A stretch of DNA of 64,000 bases, from the NCBI GenBank assembly GCA_944472155.2, contig OX235273.1, positions 2,453,204 to 2,517,203 of the forward strand. Reading direction: 5' to 3'. Position 1 is the first letter of the stretch, and each line of letters begins with the position of its first letter. Of the stretch, positions 1-11,100 are shown piece by piece. The translations under genes were made by a program, and so were the position numbers. The notes under the pieces were generated by a model. That model saw only the letters and a program-made list of their open reading frames with translations, was not told where the DNA came from and did not search any database. The stretch is from Trichobilharzia szidati (Eukaryota > Platyhelminthes > Trematoda > Strigeidida > Schistosomatidae).

Positions 1-1706
1 ATTCAGCCTAACTGTTCACACTACAGAAACCTGTAAGAAACGCTAGATCTGTTCAGAGTGTGTACTAGCATCGAAGCCCTATTTCAATTGGTGGCATCTG
101 AACTATAAGCAATATTCATTCAAACTGTTTATTTGTGTACACAAGTTATTTTCCTTCACATAATATTGTCATTCACTCAGCAGGTAGACATTACTCACAC
201 ACTGTCCGTATCATCTGTCAATATTAACTATTCCAACTTCATTGTAAATTGACGGCTAATGATTCATGACTGACTTTCATCACCCCGTCTGTTTTCATCC
301 ATGATTCATGACGTTGTTTTTACTGTCAATGAAATTATCCGCGTGTTGAATCCATCTTTGTCTAAATTCCATTTAGGAAATTTCATCCAGAATATTTTCA
401 TATTCTTGTTATTTGATTCGATTATACTCGCTACATCTACGTCTTTTATTGACTAGATGCACCATCAAATCTACTTTGATTAAATCTCATCTCAAAAATG
501 TTGAAATTATCAGTAGGTGAACTCCTCCAAGTTGTAAAATTTATCAGAGATACACTTTCATCTTCGCGTGTTATACTGACGAGTGAAAATTTCTTCTGCC
601 GAAGTAATTATTGTATAAATACACGTTCATTCTTAAATGAGGTCCCCGGAGAATTCCGAATACAGTAAACCTGCGTTATTCGCGTTGTCTATGATATCAC
701 TATTGTAGTGCCTTGATTCATTATTCAGTATTGTAATTACCCTTTGAATGTTCATTTTGTCGTATTATGAGTTGGCCGGTTACATACAGCCCATTTGTAT
801 TTCGTCTGTTCAAATTCAACGTTCCAGATTACACAAGTACTCGTTAACTATTTCAGAGCAAACAGTTACTTTACTTCTGTCCACTCCCAGATACCTAACC
901 ACTGCAGTTGCATTTCGCTCTAATACAGACTACCTGAAGGAACATTTCCAGTACATCTCTGACTATAGGTTCTAAGAATGATTCGTGCACATGTTCAACT
1001 TCATTGTCGATGTCCCGCAAAACTGCATGCAACATGTCAGACAATCACTCAGTTGCAATTAAAATTTGTTGCTCCATTGGAATTAACAGTCTTCAAAGAA
1101 ATCAACTGACTATTTCATGACAGGAAGAAAATCGATCCACACAAAAACCATGAATACCTGGAAGCTCTATTTGATGACTGACTCATGTTACTATAAAAGT
1201 TCATAACATAGTGGACAAGCAGAAATCGCACCAGCAAGAATACGAAACGTTGTTGAAACCCAAGTGGATAAGTGTTTCCGGAAATAGTGATGTCATTTCC
1301 CAGGAAAACGTTTTTAGACATTCGAGTATCTCAAGTCTGATTTGGAGGATTTAATAAACCCGTTTCAATACCCTGTTCATCTGTCGTGTCGCACTCCATA
1401 CTTATTTTTGGATAATGGCTTTAATCACCACCTTCTTGATCTTGAAATCAGTAGCACACAGAGTGACTCGATTTTAATTGACATTTGATCTTCTAGTCTG
1501 ATTGTGAGTTAAAGCCTGACGACAACTAAAACAATTATACTAAATGCATCCAATTTCTAAAATATGGCGTCATTCGAAAAAGCTCATGTTTAATCAGGAG
1601 GAAGTCACTCCCTAGTACATGACTTGAAACACGATTCACCCATGTTGTGGCAAATACCAAAACAATAATGATCTCAAAATCACAGAGTGCCTAATTTCCT
1701 ACTCAC
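1..1706. other. non-coding stretch, downstream intron of GH20 paralogue A
   Basis: No exon could be supported here. The sequence lies 3' of exon 5 of the minus-strand hexosaminidase paralogue and probably belongs to its next intron. I looked for the counterpart of exon 6 of paralogue B (HLGGND exon) and did not find it, so the remaining exons are probably left of the window. Short open frames here have no family signature. Confidence 0.5.
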
Positions 1707-3024
1707 TTGGAGTATTGAATTCCACCACCACAGGAATCCCATGAAGACCAGCGTACTGTATCATGCGAACCAAGTCAGCATTCTCATTAATTAACTTGCA
1801 TGGATGACAGGCACCCTGTAGAGACGGAGAGAGAAGTGATTCGAAGAAATAAGACAGACCACTTTTAGTGAAAGTCGCAGATATGTGGATGACACATAGG
1901 GGAATGAACTGTCATCCGTCATATGCCAATGAAATACATTCATTTTCACAACCGCCATTGCATCCTGAAACAGTGTGAATTTGAAATAGGAGAGAAGGAG
2001 AAACTCACAATGAACATCACAATCTCATCAACACTGATATAATGTTTGGCAGTGTCAACGAGAAATCCTCTGTGAATGAATAGTGGTGCATCCTCGATAA
2101 TGCGTTCGTACATTACAAGCTATTTGAATGAATGAACAAGGTGTTAATGATCATGAGGTTATCAGTACAGTCAAATTTGACTTACAGACCCCGATTTACT
2201 TCTATGCACCAATTGTATGATACTCTGCAATGCATTCAGTGCCCCCCAAACTTCGGTACATTCAATTTCAATCTTCCCATCGAGTATGCTGATTTTGTCT
2301 TTAGTGGTTAGATGGTTGATTATGTATGCAGATTAGTGAGAGTTGAAGTGAACTCACGTGATTCATCCATGTATTCACTTGGCCACAATTTATTCTCTGA
2401 CTCATCACAACCGTCTTTAATCACAACTTTTATTGTACTCATGCTGATGGGAGTGTAGTTGACATTGTAGCACTCCTCTACTAAGCCTAACTGCATACTT
2501 ATAAAAATAATTCATGCACGCATGTTATGCGCTTACAGAAACTAAGTTTGCTTATGCTTGCGGAATATTTGCCATTGTATTATTGAACATTGATTTTCTT
2601 TGTTACATATGCATTTTTACGCGATTATACACTTTTCGTTCGTTTCCGCGTTTTTCGAAGTTTGATTTCATTAACAACACATCTTTTTGAGTTTTCACTT
2701 GTGCTTCTCAGTACAACGTTGTTCATCCTTGACCGCGTACAACGTTAACATAGCGAAGAACGTGAAAACGTGGATGTCCCATAATATTATGGCTAAAATC
2801 ATCTTTAATACGCCATAACGTCACATGAGGAGAGGTTTGTTGGACACTTTGAGTGCCTCAATCAGAATGAAGCATTCTGGACAACTACGTTCAATCGAAT
2901 GTATTTCACCTATGCTACACGGTGAATCTCCCAGGTTGTCATTGTTCGCTGTTAGTACTAAGGCATTGACAATGTTGTCTGAGACTATAAGAAATATGGA
3001 ATGGATGAAATGGTTTGTTTTCAT
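1707..3024 (-). CDS. beta-hexosaminidase-like protein, GH20 paralogue A (partial, 5' exons)
   Basis: Family GH20 hexosaminidases remove terminal beta-linked GlcNAc or GalNAc from glycans in lysosomes or outside the cell. Exons read on the minus strand: 2825-3024 (start Met, hydrophobic signal peptide), 2358-2497, 2186-2298, 2009-2119, 1863-1964 and 1707-1815. The last four have exactly the lengths of exons 2-5 of paralogue B at 29087-39358 (113, 111, 102 and 109 bases), with GT-AG borders and very short introns. Family signatures are RGFLVDT, NVFHWHM and an EFNTPS segment. Human HEXA has EFDTPGH there, so the conserved Asp is Asn. The first intron border is the least certain: donor after 2825 and acceptor before 2497 keep phase, but acceptor before 2490 is also possible. 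The catalytic exon is off the left edge, so function cannot be judged. The start is the only Met ahead of a signal peptide. Confidence 0.88.
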
Positions 3025-5040
3025 GTTGTCTGGTTTCTCTGAGCTTATTTGGAATAATGTTTCAACATGTTTTTCAGTCAGCTCTTGGTGTGCAAGTCTC
3101 TATCTCATATTGTCGCATTTCTACATAAACACGTGTCATCTTTTCCAATGGTACCATGACGATGATGATATTTTCATTTTTGAATTAAAAGCAGCCGATT
3201 TCGGAGGCGAGAACGCGTGTACGATATCATCGACTGTTTGAATGAATAAAAAATTGTTATACATTTGCCTAGCCATGGTGTCGAAAAGACGTTCACTGTT
3301 CGGATAAATATTTGATAACATCATCATCATATCAGATAAATGACTGCCATTTTATACTGCAGAACGCAGATTGCTAGTCAGCTTCACCAGAGTATCTAAA
3401 ACTTCTGTAAATCAGTGATAAGTGTTGGTGTAAAATGACAGGCGCTAAAAGTTAGCAAACCTTATAGTAATTAACGCCTTGTGAGATGGGAATCGCATAC
3501 CAAAGACTTCAGCGTTGAATTTAACGTGTGCAAAGTCTGTCAGGTTGGTACATACCAGTGTATCCTTCACCGTGATTTAATGTGAGTAGTTTTTTGAGTT
3601 TGTTTTGATTTTACTAACGAATTTTGCTTTGTTCCTCAAAGTGATTTCCAGCTAGTATACAAAGAATATACTTCATTTCCACGGAATACGGCTGGCGGAA
3701 TCTCATCGCTTCCTCTGGCAGTAAGAAAACAGAGACTGTGAAAAGTCTCAAATTAAAATTCATCTGGTGACGTCTTTTTCATGACTATTGAAACAAAAGC
3801 ATTTGGGAGGATTATCAGCACCAGAACAACCAAGCAAAAAGTTACTGAACACTTTGTTGCATTCTGATAGTTTTTCCAGTTGTCTGCTAATTAGAATTCT
3901 GATCCATAAATTCTTCAACCACACTTGTGAAATTTTCGTGGTCACAAATTTCACAAAAGCTACTTTCCGTACATAACAGTGAGTTCATTAAGGCATCAAA
4001 AACTATCCATTTGAATGTGACATCCCTAATTTGTGTAGGAACATACCAGTTGTAAGGATATGGATAAGTATTATTTAAGTTACATAAATTTGATTTGTGG
4101 TGAATATACATGGTTGCTGCTCTTTATGACCTTAGAGTTTAGGTACAGTCTGATACCTAGTCATTCAATGGAGAACATTAAGAAACGTGGGAATACTGTC
4201 TTCGCACTAACAAACATACTCTAGTCTGTCTCAGATGAATCGCAAATACGTGGGAAAAAATTAAGCTTGAAATCAATACTTTGCTGTGTACGACATCGAA
4301 TCTTATATTTGATTAACAGTCCGCTGGTGTAACAATTAAAATTAAGTAACATATTTGTATCACTTTCTCAGCATTGTCATCGTAGGGTAGCATAAGAAGG
4401 GAATTGTACCACATGCAGACGAATATCAGCCATAGCAAGGCAGATTTGTTTTACTGCATCAAAGACAGCAATAACCACCATTTGTAGCTGCATAGTGTTC
4501 TGTACGCTTAGGTTCATAGAGATGTGGAAAACTATTTGTAAACCAGTTGCATGTTCAATCAAGGTCACGGCCGCTACTCGTATAGAATGTTATTCTGCGT
4601 ACTAAATAATGCCGCTGGCGTTTTCAAGGATGTCGAGTTATTAGGAGCCAATAACTTGAAGGAAGTCGTGGTATATACACGTGATCGGCTTCAAGTCCTG
4701 TCTAACTTCAATTTTTCTGTAGGTCTGTGCAACTTCCACTACAAAGCAAATAGAGGAGAAGAGACAAGCAGCAAAACACCAGAAAAAGAAACGTTTGTGG
4801 ACACAAACAAAACTTCATCGTCAGTATGCATGCATGTTTATATTCATTGAACATTGACGTCTAGTAAATATATATGTCTTGATACTGTCTTAGACTTCCT
4901 ATGCATCTATGCAACTAGTCTCCTTATCGTTTATGCAGAGTGATTAGATTTAGTGAAGATTCAAGCGTTGTTTAGATGCTATAGGGACCTAATAACTGAT
5001 TCGTCCTGGATATAAATGGTCTGTTTACGTGACCAGAAAA
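3025..5040. other. region upstream of GH20 paralogue A; nothing recognised
   Basis: This should contain the promoter of paralogue A. I see no defensible promoter motif. Several open frames of 60-140 codons exist on both strands, including one antisense to exon 1 of paralogue A, but none shows a family motif, splice context or repeat relationship that I recognise. Confidence 0.4.
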
Positions 5041-5069
5041 ATAAAACCAAGCCCCTAAAACTTATAATT

Positions 5070-5339
5070 GACTTGAAGGTTCTGATTTCTAGAAAGAAAA
5101 TCGACCCATATTTCAGAAAACATGACTGTGAAAACGTTTCCTCGGAGTGATGATTTAAAGGCTTTTATCGTCTTTGTGTATGTTTGGTTACACAGATCGT
5201 AAAGGCTTTGTGGTGAGAATGGTACGCCCTTACTGTCTGAGACTGATAGTTTGTGTAAAAACTTAGAGGAGAATATTAGGTTCATAATAAGTCGTCTCGT
5301 CCAAAGTGGGTCAAGATTTAGAGACATAGACCGTGAAAT
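5070..5339 (-). pseudogene. CR1-like reverse transcriptase C-terminal fragment
   Basis: A short open stretch matches the C-terminal end of ORF2 of the CR1-like element at 53338-56249. Both contain a DPLWTRRLI motif, then FLHKLSVSDSKG (FYKVLHKISFSDSKD in the longer copy) and a TIKAFKSSLR / FTVMFSEIW tail. The match begins at an ISRSM stretch and ends near a SEIW motif. The rest of the element is missing upstream, and the final NNLPLDVRN-type tail is mutated. This is a dead 3' relic; it encodes no complete domain. Confidence 0.8.
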
Positions 5340-5629
5340 GTGGCTTTTGCCAGTGGTTTTCTCCACAAGATCTGTCAGCAACTAAAGCGAACTGTTCTAG
5401 ACGCCGTTGATACTCCAGTCCAGTTAACTGAGCAGTTCTTAGTCCGGATATGAAAACAGGTTGTTTGTGACAACTCCATCCTGTGAATAACAACACTATC
5501 TCTGTTGATACTATAAAGTGAACAAAAAATAAATGCATTCCTCTCTGCAACCAAGTTCACACCTCGATTTGTGGATAGGTGACGCCGGCTGATAGAAACC
5601 AGCTGGAATGCAGGTGACCATTTTGTCTT

Positions 5630-6860
5630 CTCTCGATGAAGGCAAAAGTAGGCATACAGACGATGATTGAGACTGGTAAGAAATTAAAAGATATGGTAAA
5701 GCATTATTGGGAGTCTGTGAGAGCAAATGAAACGGAATTCAGCATTACAAATCTTTCTCTGAAGTCTCATCAATCCATCCCGTTTACTGAAACGATACTG
5801 ACTTGCAGACTGAGGGTATGGCCATTATGACCTTACCGACAACATCTAATATCTTCATGAAGAGAGAAATAAACCTCTCGCGAAAAGTGACTGTAAGATT
5901 CAACTCTCAAGGCAATGAAGATACAATGAAACAATTCTACACCACAAATAATGTTGACCCAGAAATAAAGAACTTTCGCAGATGACTGTACGCAGTGATA
6001 GAAGATAACCCGGATGGTGACATGAAATTCCTGATGCATGAAAACAATGTCAAACTTGGAGATAACAACATGAGAACTATACCCATCATCAGACGTGAGC
6101 TGCTCCATCAGGTGAAAGCGAAAGCTGAATGCTTTGCATACCTGTGCACCCTTCGTTATTCGTTGATTCAAGGCAGGGTGTGAAATGACAAGGATGTGTG
6201 GAAGATGGCACGGATTTCGCCAAATGGATACATTCAGAGTCAGGCAGACTTCTTGGCAGACTCTGGAGAGTGGAGACACAGCTGGCTGATTACAAGATTC
6301 AGAAGAGGCGTAGATGAAGATTCAGAATACCATAAAGTGCCAGGAAGCTACGATGTAAGGGTGAAAGCAAACAATGAAATCTGAAGTAAACCACAATTCA
6401 AGACAAATCTACAGGTGACATTTTCCTAGGTAGTTTTCAGAAAAAACGGAAGCGAAATCATCGTGTAGACCCATGAGGAAGAACACCGTAACTTTCTGAA
6501 AGCTGGGTGAAATATATCCGTGCAGACGCCTCAGGAGAGATGAATAAGAATTGGAAGTAGTACTAGTCTGTAGGTACCTGGAAACCAACAGAGTAGACTA
6601 GGATGTTAAGGCAGGAGATTACTCATAGCAGACTGAGTGGATAAATACATAGATAAAAGTTTGACTGACAAGAAGACATTAATAGATCTGGAACTCGCAG
6701 ACGATTTACGTCTAATTCCACACTCATATAAAGACATATGGCTGAAAATAAACAACATGTAAAAGAAGAAAACGTGGAGATGAATTCAGGCGAACTTAAA
6801 CATACAAGAAATGACACCCCGACTGGATAAACAACATCCAGTCGCGAGTAAAGCAACTCA
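5630..6860 (+). pseudogene. heavily decayed RTE-type non-LTR retrotransposon (endonuclease plus RT scrap)
   Basis: Successive frames carry faint but ordered similarity to an RTE-clade polyprotein. A VGIQTMIETGK stretch near 5645 corresponds to the usual GTWNVRTMYETGK start of the AP endonuclease. A segment near 5990-6080 reads like the mid-endonuclease (IEDNPDGDMKFLM for the I-E-K-C-P-D-L-I-M-G-D-F-N region), but the catalytic residues are lost. Near 6200-6360 there is the ISPNG / Q-AD / W / RRGVDEDSEY region equivalent to W-SPDG...NQIDY...RRGAD..SDH. A LELADDLRLIPHSYKD stretch near 6680 is the RT motif C (F-ADD). Many stops and frameshifts and a large internal deletion are present. It was recognised by order of motifs, not by strong identity. 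Confidence 0.6.
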
Positions 6861-7449
6861 GGATGAAATTAGATCTACTTGATCACATACCTGAAATATT
6901 CTGTAATATCAGGAAGGATATAAGTGATCTCACTCCCTAGCTAGTTTACAACAATTCTTAACTAATTCTAACCTATGCGTCGATTATGAGTTTTTATGGC
7001 AAATGAATATTTCACCTACCTGAAATGACCCCTGTATGTACTGGAATGACGCTGATCGCTATTATAAAGTGCTCTGAACGCCTAATTAATGCGACAACTC
7101 CTTAAAAATACGATTTGCAACTGAGACAATGCATTAGTGCTAAATAAATGCTGGGAAATCGAACTCTACATAAGATAACTACAAAACATGAAGAAAATCA
7201 AGTGCATAAATGCATATCCGAAACGCTGGGACTTCGTCTTCAAACAGCAGTAAAGCCTTGGCGGTTAGCCTCTCGGAAGATCAAAATATAATTGACGATG
7301 ATCCCCAAATGATCAGAGAACTCTTAGGTGAATGTTTTTCTAAATCTCGCTATAATGTGAGAAAACAACTCCAAGTGGGGAGATATCAGACAAAGTAAAT
7401 ATTACTGTATAACACTGTGAGACTTTATCAAAACAAATTTTACCCACAA
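6861..7449. other. spacer between two RTE relics; nothing recognised
   Basis: About 590 bases with one 62-codon open frame (7210-7398) that shows no family motif. It may be eroded RTE sequence, because it sits between two RTE pieces in the same orientation, but I cannot demonstrate that. Confidence 0.35.
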
Positions 7450-8632
7450 TGAAACTGATCCGTTATTCACTATTGTGATTAATTCTCACCATGAAAATGC
7501 CTTTGACAGCGTCGATCGAGAGGTGATTTGGAAACTACTACGCCACTACGGGGTGCCACCGACAAATATACATCTCATCCAACAGCTGTACGACAATGCT
7601 GCATGTCAAGTAATCCACAACGGGAAACTTACGGAACCCCTCGAAGTGAGGACAGGAGTAAGACAAGGCTGCCTACTATCGCCAATGATTTTCCTGATTG
7701 CAGTAGACTGGATAATGCGAAAAACAGCGGGCAATGAGGAAACAGGCATAAAATGGACCCACACAAAAACTTGGAGAATCTGGACTTCGCCGATGATATA
7801 TGTCTGATCTCCCACAAACTGGAAGATATGCAAGAGAAAAGCAGCAAGTTGGCAGAAGAAGCATCAAAGAGAGGACTTCAGGTGAACATAGAGAAAACAG
7901 AGGTGATGAAGATTCCTGGGCGACACCACCAACAGCAACAACAACAACTGACAACAATCAGCATAAATGTGAGGAACCTGAAAGAAACAACTTCCTTTAC
8001 CCAACCTACCTGGGAAGCATCATTTCAATCACAGGCGGAACTGACGAGGATATCAAAGCGAGAATCGGAAAAGCAAGACAAGCTTTCATTACTCTCAAGT
8101 CTGTGTGGAGGTCAACAACACTCAGCATGAAAAATAAGATCCGGATTTTCAACTCCAATGTGAAGTCAGTCAGTGCTACTCACTATACGGATTAGAGACT
8201 TGCACTGCGCGTCATAAAGAGCATCTCAAACAAACTACAGACCTTCATTAACAGTTGTCTTCGCTCAATACTCAAGATCAGATGGTCGGCCAGAAAAGAT
8301 CAGCAACAGGGATCTCTGGCAATGAGCGAACCAACCAGGAACCGATTGTGAGACAAATAGGCAGGAAGAAATGGAGATGGATTGGCCATACTCTGAGAAA
8401 ACCATCAAGTGACATCACTAGACAAGCCATTGCTCGAGTGGAACCCGAAAGGGAAGCGGCGAGTTGGTCGTCAGTGCAAGGGTGACTTGGAGGAGGTCAT
8501 GTGAAGAGGAGATGAAAACGTGTGGGCAGACTTGGAGCCAGGTGAAGACTCTAGCAGAGAACCGAACGCAATGGAGACGCACGGCTGAAGCCCTATGTTC
8601 CTCTAGGAATTAAAGGAAACAATAATAATAAT
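7450..8632 (+). mobile_element. 5'-truncated RTE-clade non-LTR retrotransposon, frameshifted
   Basis: The piece begins inside the reverse transcriptase. It shows motif A as NAFDSVDREVIWKLL (first Asp changed to Asn), then a GVRQGCLLSP motif B (7655-7690) and LDFADDICLIS motif C near 7780, which is in a different frame after a slip near 7750. A further slip near 8000 leads into YLGSIISITGGTDEDI and then to the C-terminal [15 protein letters not shown] region near 8360. A CAG/CAA-rich stretch (7928-7950) gives a glutamine run. The 3' end is a conserved GAAGCCCTATGTTCCTCT block followed by an AAT microsatellite (8607-8632), typical of RTE tails. RT and tail identify the clade. The copy is inactive. 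Confidence 0.9.
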
Positions 8633-9217
8633 GAAAATGAATGTCTCCTCTGCTCGCACTGTAGATTGCTTGGTTGTGTAGAGTCTATTGGCACTGCATC
8701 TGTTTGAATTCAACTTTTCTGATAATACAAGTAATCCTAACCTGGAAAACCTCTCCACCTACTGAGGTTTGAGCAACCAGGTGGGATCACCAGACTTCAG
8801 TGTGATTCATTGGCAACTGCATGGAGATGGAATTGTTGAGTTGCACTTATGAATGACAGTAATCTCCACGTGCCTGGATATAATCACTGATCCTTCGGCT
8901 CGAAAACGCAGAATTACACCGTATCGAAGAACTATGATTGAATAACAATTTATAAAATGAGATTTTGTAAATTCTCGTTTACTGCTGATTTGACAAAGTC
9001 ACTGGAAACACTAAACAGCGAAATCTAAATGCTCAAATCTCTTCAAAGCATTAGAATTGACTATGGGTTCAAAAATACTACCTCGCATAGACCTGAAGCA
9101 CTTGTTGTAGAAACCCGAATTCCAGTGACGCTGAATAACACAAGCGAGTGCAGACACTCTGTCTTCTCTTCCATGGCAGTAAAACTGGAGCTCCTATAGT
9201 TAATAGTTATAAATCTT
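8633..9217. other. spacer between RTE copy and SINE; nothing recognised
   Basis: Roughly 585 bases of AT-rich sequence without a supported open frame, RNA gene or repeat relationship. Confidence 0.4.
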
Positions 9218-9455
9218 CGGTAGCGTCGGTGGCATAGCGGTTAGGATGCTCGCCGACCATACACATGGTCCGGGGTTCGATCCCTGGCCGAGGCACTCCT
9301 TCACCTCGCTAAGCCATAAATAAAGCTGATAAAGGGGAAAGGTTGGGCATGAGGCTAGCAACCCTATCCTGTAAAAATAAACACTGCTAAAGAAACTTCA
9401 AGCCTCTAGCTTGAAGCCCTATATTCCTCTGGGAACGTGAAGCAATAAAAGAAAT
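9218..9455 (+). mobile_element. tRNA-derived SINE with an RTE-like 3' tail
   Basis: The head looks like a tRNA gene with RNA polymerase III internal promoters: an A-box-like TGGCATAGCGG at 9230-9240 and a B box GGTTCGATCC at 9274-9283. After a roughly 120-base body, the 3' end carries GAAGCCCTATATTCCTCT, which is nearly the same as the terminal block of the RTE elements at 7450-8632 and 33447-34205. It then ends in an A-rich stretch. Such sharing is how RTE-type LINEs are known to mobilise SINEs in trans. This is a repeat, not a functional tRNA gene: the tRNA-like part is followed by a long body and the cloverleaf is not closed. Confidence 0.85.
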
Positions 9456-9670
9456 CTTCCATACATAACATTGGCAGATACCGAACAACACAGTGTAAGA
9501 TAAAAATACTGCAAGGAGTTATTTTTCAATCGTCACCACACACACATACACACAACACATTCTGTTCAAATAATACTCGCTCCATTTACATAAAAACACC
9601 AAAATCTAATCATATTTACATCATGAGTTGGGCTCCTCATCAGAATTGAACACTACAACTTCTCACCTAT

Positions 9671-9869
9671 GTGCGTCGGTGACACAGTGGTTAGGACTCT
9701 CGCCTACCATGCACATGGTCCAGGATTCGATCCCCTGCCGACGCACACCCGATATCTGTGGTCGGCCTGCGAAATTAGGGCTACCGATATCCATGCTGAA
9801 AATGCCATACTTGTACTGAATATACGGTGTGGCATCAAGCTGTAATCAAAAATAAATAAAAAAAATAAA
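9671..9869 (+). mobile_element. tRNA-derived SINE, second tail type
   Basis: The head (GTGCGTCGGTGACACAGTGG, then the B-box-like GGATTCGATC at 9723-9732) is related to that of the SINE at 9218. The body and tail differ: a GCACACCCGATATCTGTGG segment, a GCCATACTTGTACTGAATA segment and an AAATAAAT-type A-rich end. The same body and tail occur at 48590-48780. So this is a separate SINE subfamily sharing a tRNA-like head. Confidence 0.85.
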
Positions 9870-10189
9870 ATGTGGCCTGCTGTCTTAAAGAAGAGTTCTG
9901 TTCTTAGCAGCTTCCATACTTTGAAGCATCTTCAAACAGAGACGTTTAAGCAAATAAATATCACATAAACAAGAATCGACTGGTTTTCCAAGGAAAGCTG
10001 GTCAAAATTCAACTGATCTTTTCGCGTCCATTTCATCTGATATCACGACAACAGATTTACCACATCATAATGGGAAATCGCTGTGAGATAAACAAATTGT
10101 GTTGTGTAGAGAAATTTCAATGAAAGTTGGGTGAGAAAATGAAAGGAGGAGAGTTTCAACACGAAATACTGTTTGCTACTTCTAGAATT

Positions 10190-10370
10190 ACAAGTAATAT
10201 GTGCACTAATACTAAAATAACTATTACTACAACTTCTATTACAACCACCAGCAAATTTACTAATACTGCTCATCCTACCACAATTATTACAATTAATACC
10301 ATCACTACTAATTCCAATACAAAACTAACCAATTCTATTACTACCAACACAGTCACTTCATACATTCACC
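10190..10370 (+). repeat. ACT/ACC-rich low-complexity tract
   Basis: An imperfect trinucleotide-like tract rich in ACT, ATT and ACC. It produces a threonine-rich open frame (10127-10420) that I regard as an artefact of composition and not as a gene. Confidence 0.7.
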
Positions 10371-10479
10371 CTCCTTCAAGAATGCATAATCCACTAGTCA
10401 AAGCAATACATACGAACTGACGCAGCCTTATAAGAGCTTACATACAGTTATCATCCAAAGTAATTCTCAATTCAACGAT

Positions 10480-11100
10480 AAGAGTAAAGCAAATGATTCT
10501 GTTGACCCACTTCACTTATTTGGGAAGCTGCATCAGCCATAGTGGACTGACTGATGACAAAATCTTAGCACGAATTAAGAAGGTTGGATTAACCTAATTG
10601 CGTCATCTCCAGCATTGATATGATATCGAGCTTTCCATCAAAGTCGATATGTACTGCACAGCAATTTGCAGTGTCCTCCTCTATAGCCGTGAGATATGAT
10701 AACTGAAAGTGCAGGATATGAGAAGGCTAGCTGTCCTTGACCATAGTTGTCTGCGTCCTCTCTCCCACGTTAAGTGTTGTCAAAAATAGGTTAACTGTCG
10801 AGTGTCAGGAAGAGGAGATGACGCTACATTGATTTTGATTTCTGGGACACATGTTCAGTACGGGAAGCCATCACCTCCCTCGATGGACATTGTTAGGCCA
10901 CCTGGGATTAGGTTGCAAATGGATTAGAAGTGATCAAACCAAAACTTGGCATCACTCCATGAAATTACTGACAGTTAGCTTCAGCCAGATGGGAAGGTGT
11001 GCACCACATGGTTAGGGTCCTCAGAATGCTAAAGATAAACAGCTGAAGACTTTCGGTGATATGGCTCAAAATCGTTGTCAATTGCGCAGATGAATTCACT
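10480..11100 (+). pseudogene. decayed RTE-like reverse transcriptase C-terminal region
   Basis: Ordered motifs of the C-terminal part of a trematode endonuclease/reverse transcriptase can be read across frames. They are a TYLGSCISHSGLTDDKI stretch near 10515-10565, a DIELSIK stretch, a SVLLYS stretch, then in a shifted frame a FLGHMFSTG..HLPR segment near 10840-10880, SDQTKTWHHSMKLLTVS near 10930-10980, GRCAPHGWGP-like residues, and TAEDFRYGSKS near 11040 (LETLSDMAQNR in intact relatives). Several stops and shifts are present. No intact domain remains. This belongs to a different RTE-type subfamily from the one at 7450-8632. Confidence 0.72.

Noticed and set aside
2825..3241. 138-codon plus-strand gene
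   Set aside because: It is the shadow of exon 1 of the minus-strand GH20 paralogue, whose signal peptide and splice context are convincing.
9218..9300. Functional tRNA gene
   Set aside because: A and B boxes are present, but the sequence continues into a SINE body and tail shared with RTE ends, and the cloverleaf does not close properly.
10127..10420. Threonine-rich 97-codon open frame
   Set aside because: It is produced by an ACT/ACC/ATT low-complexity tract, with no start context or splice signals.
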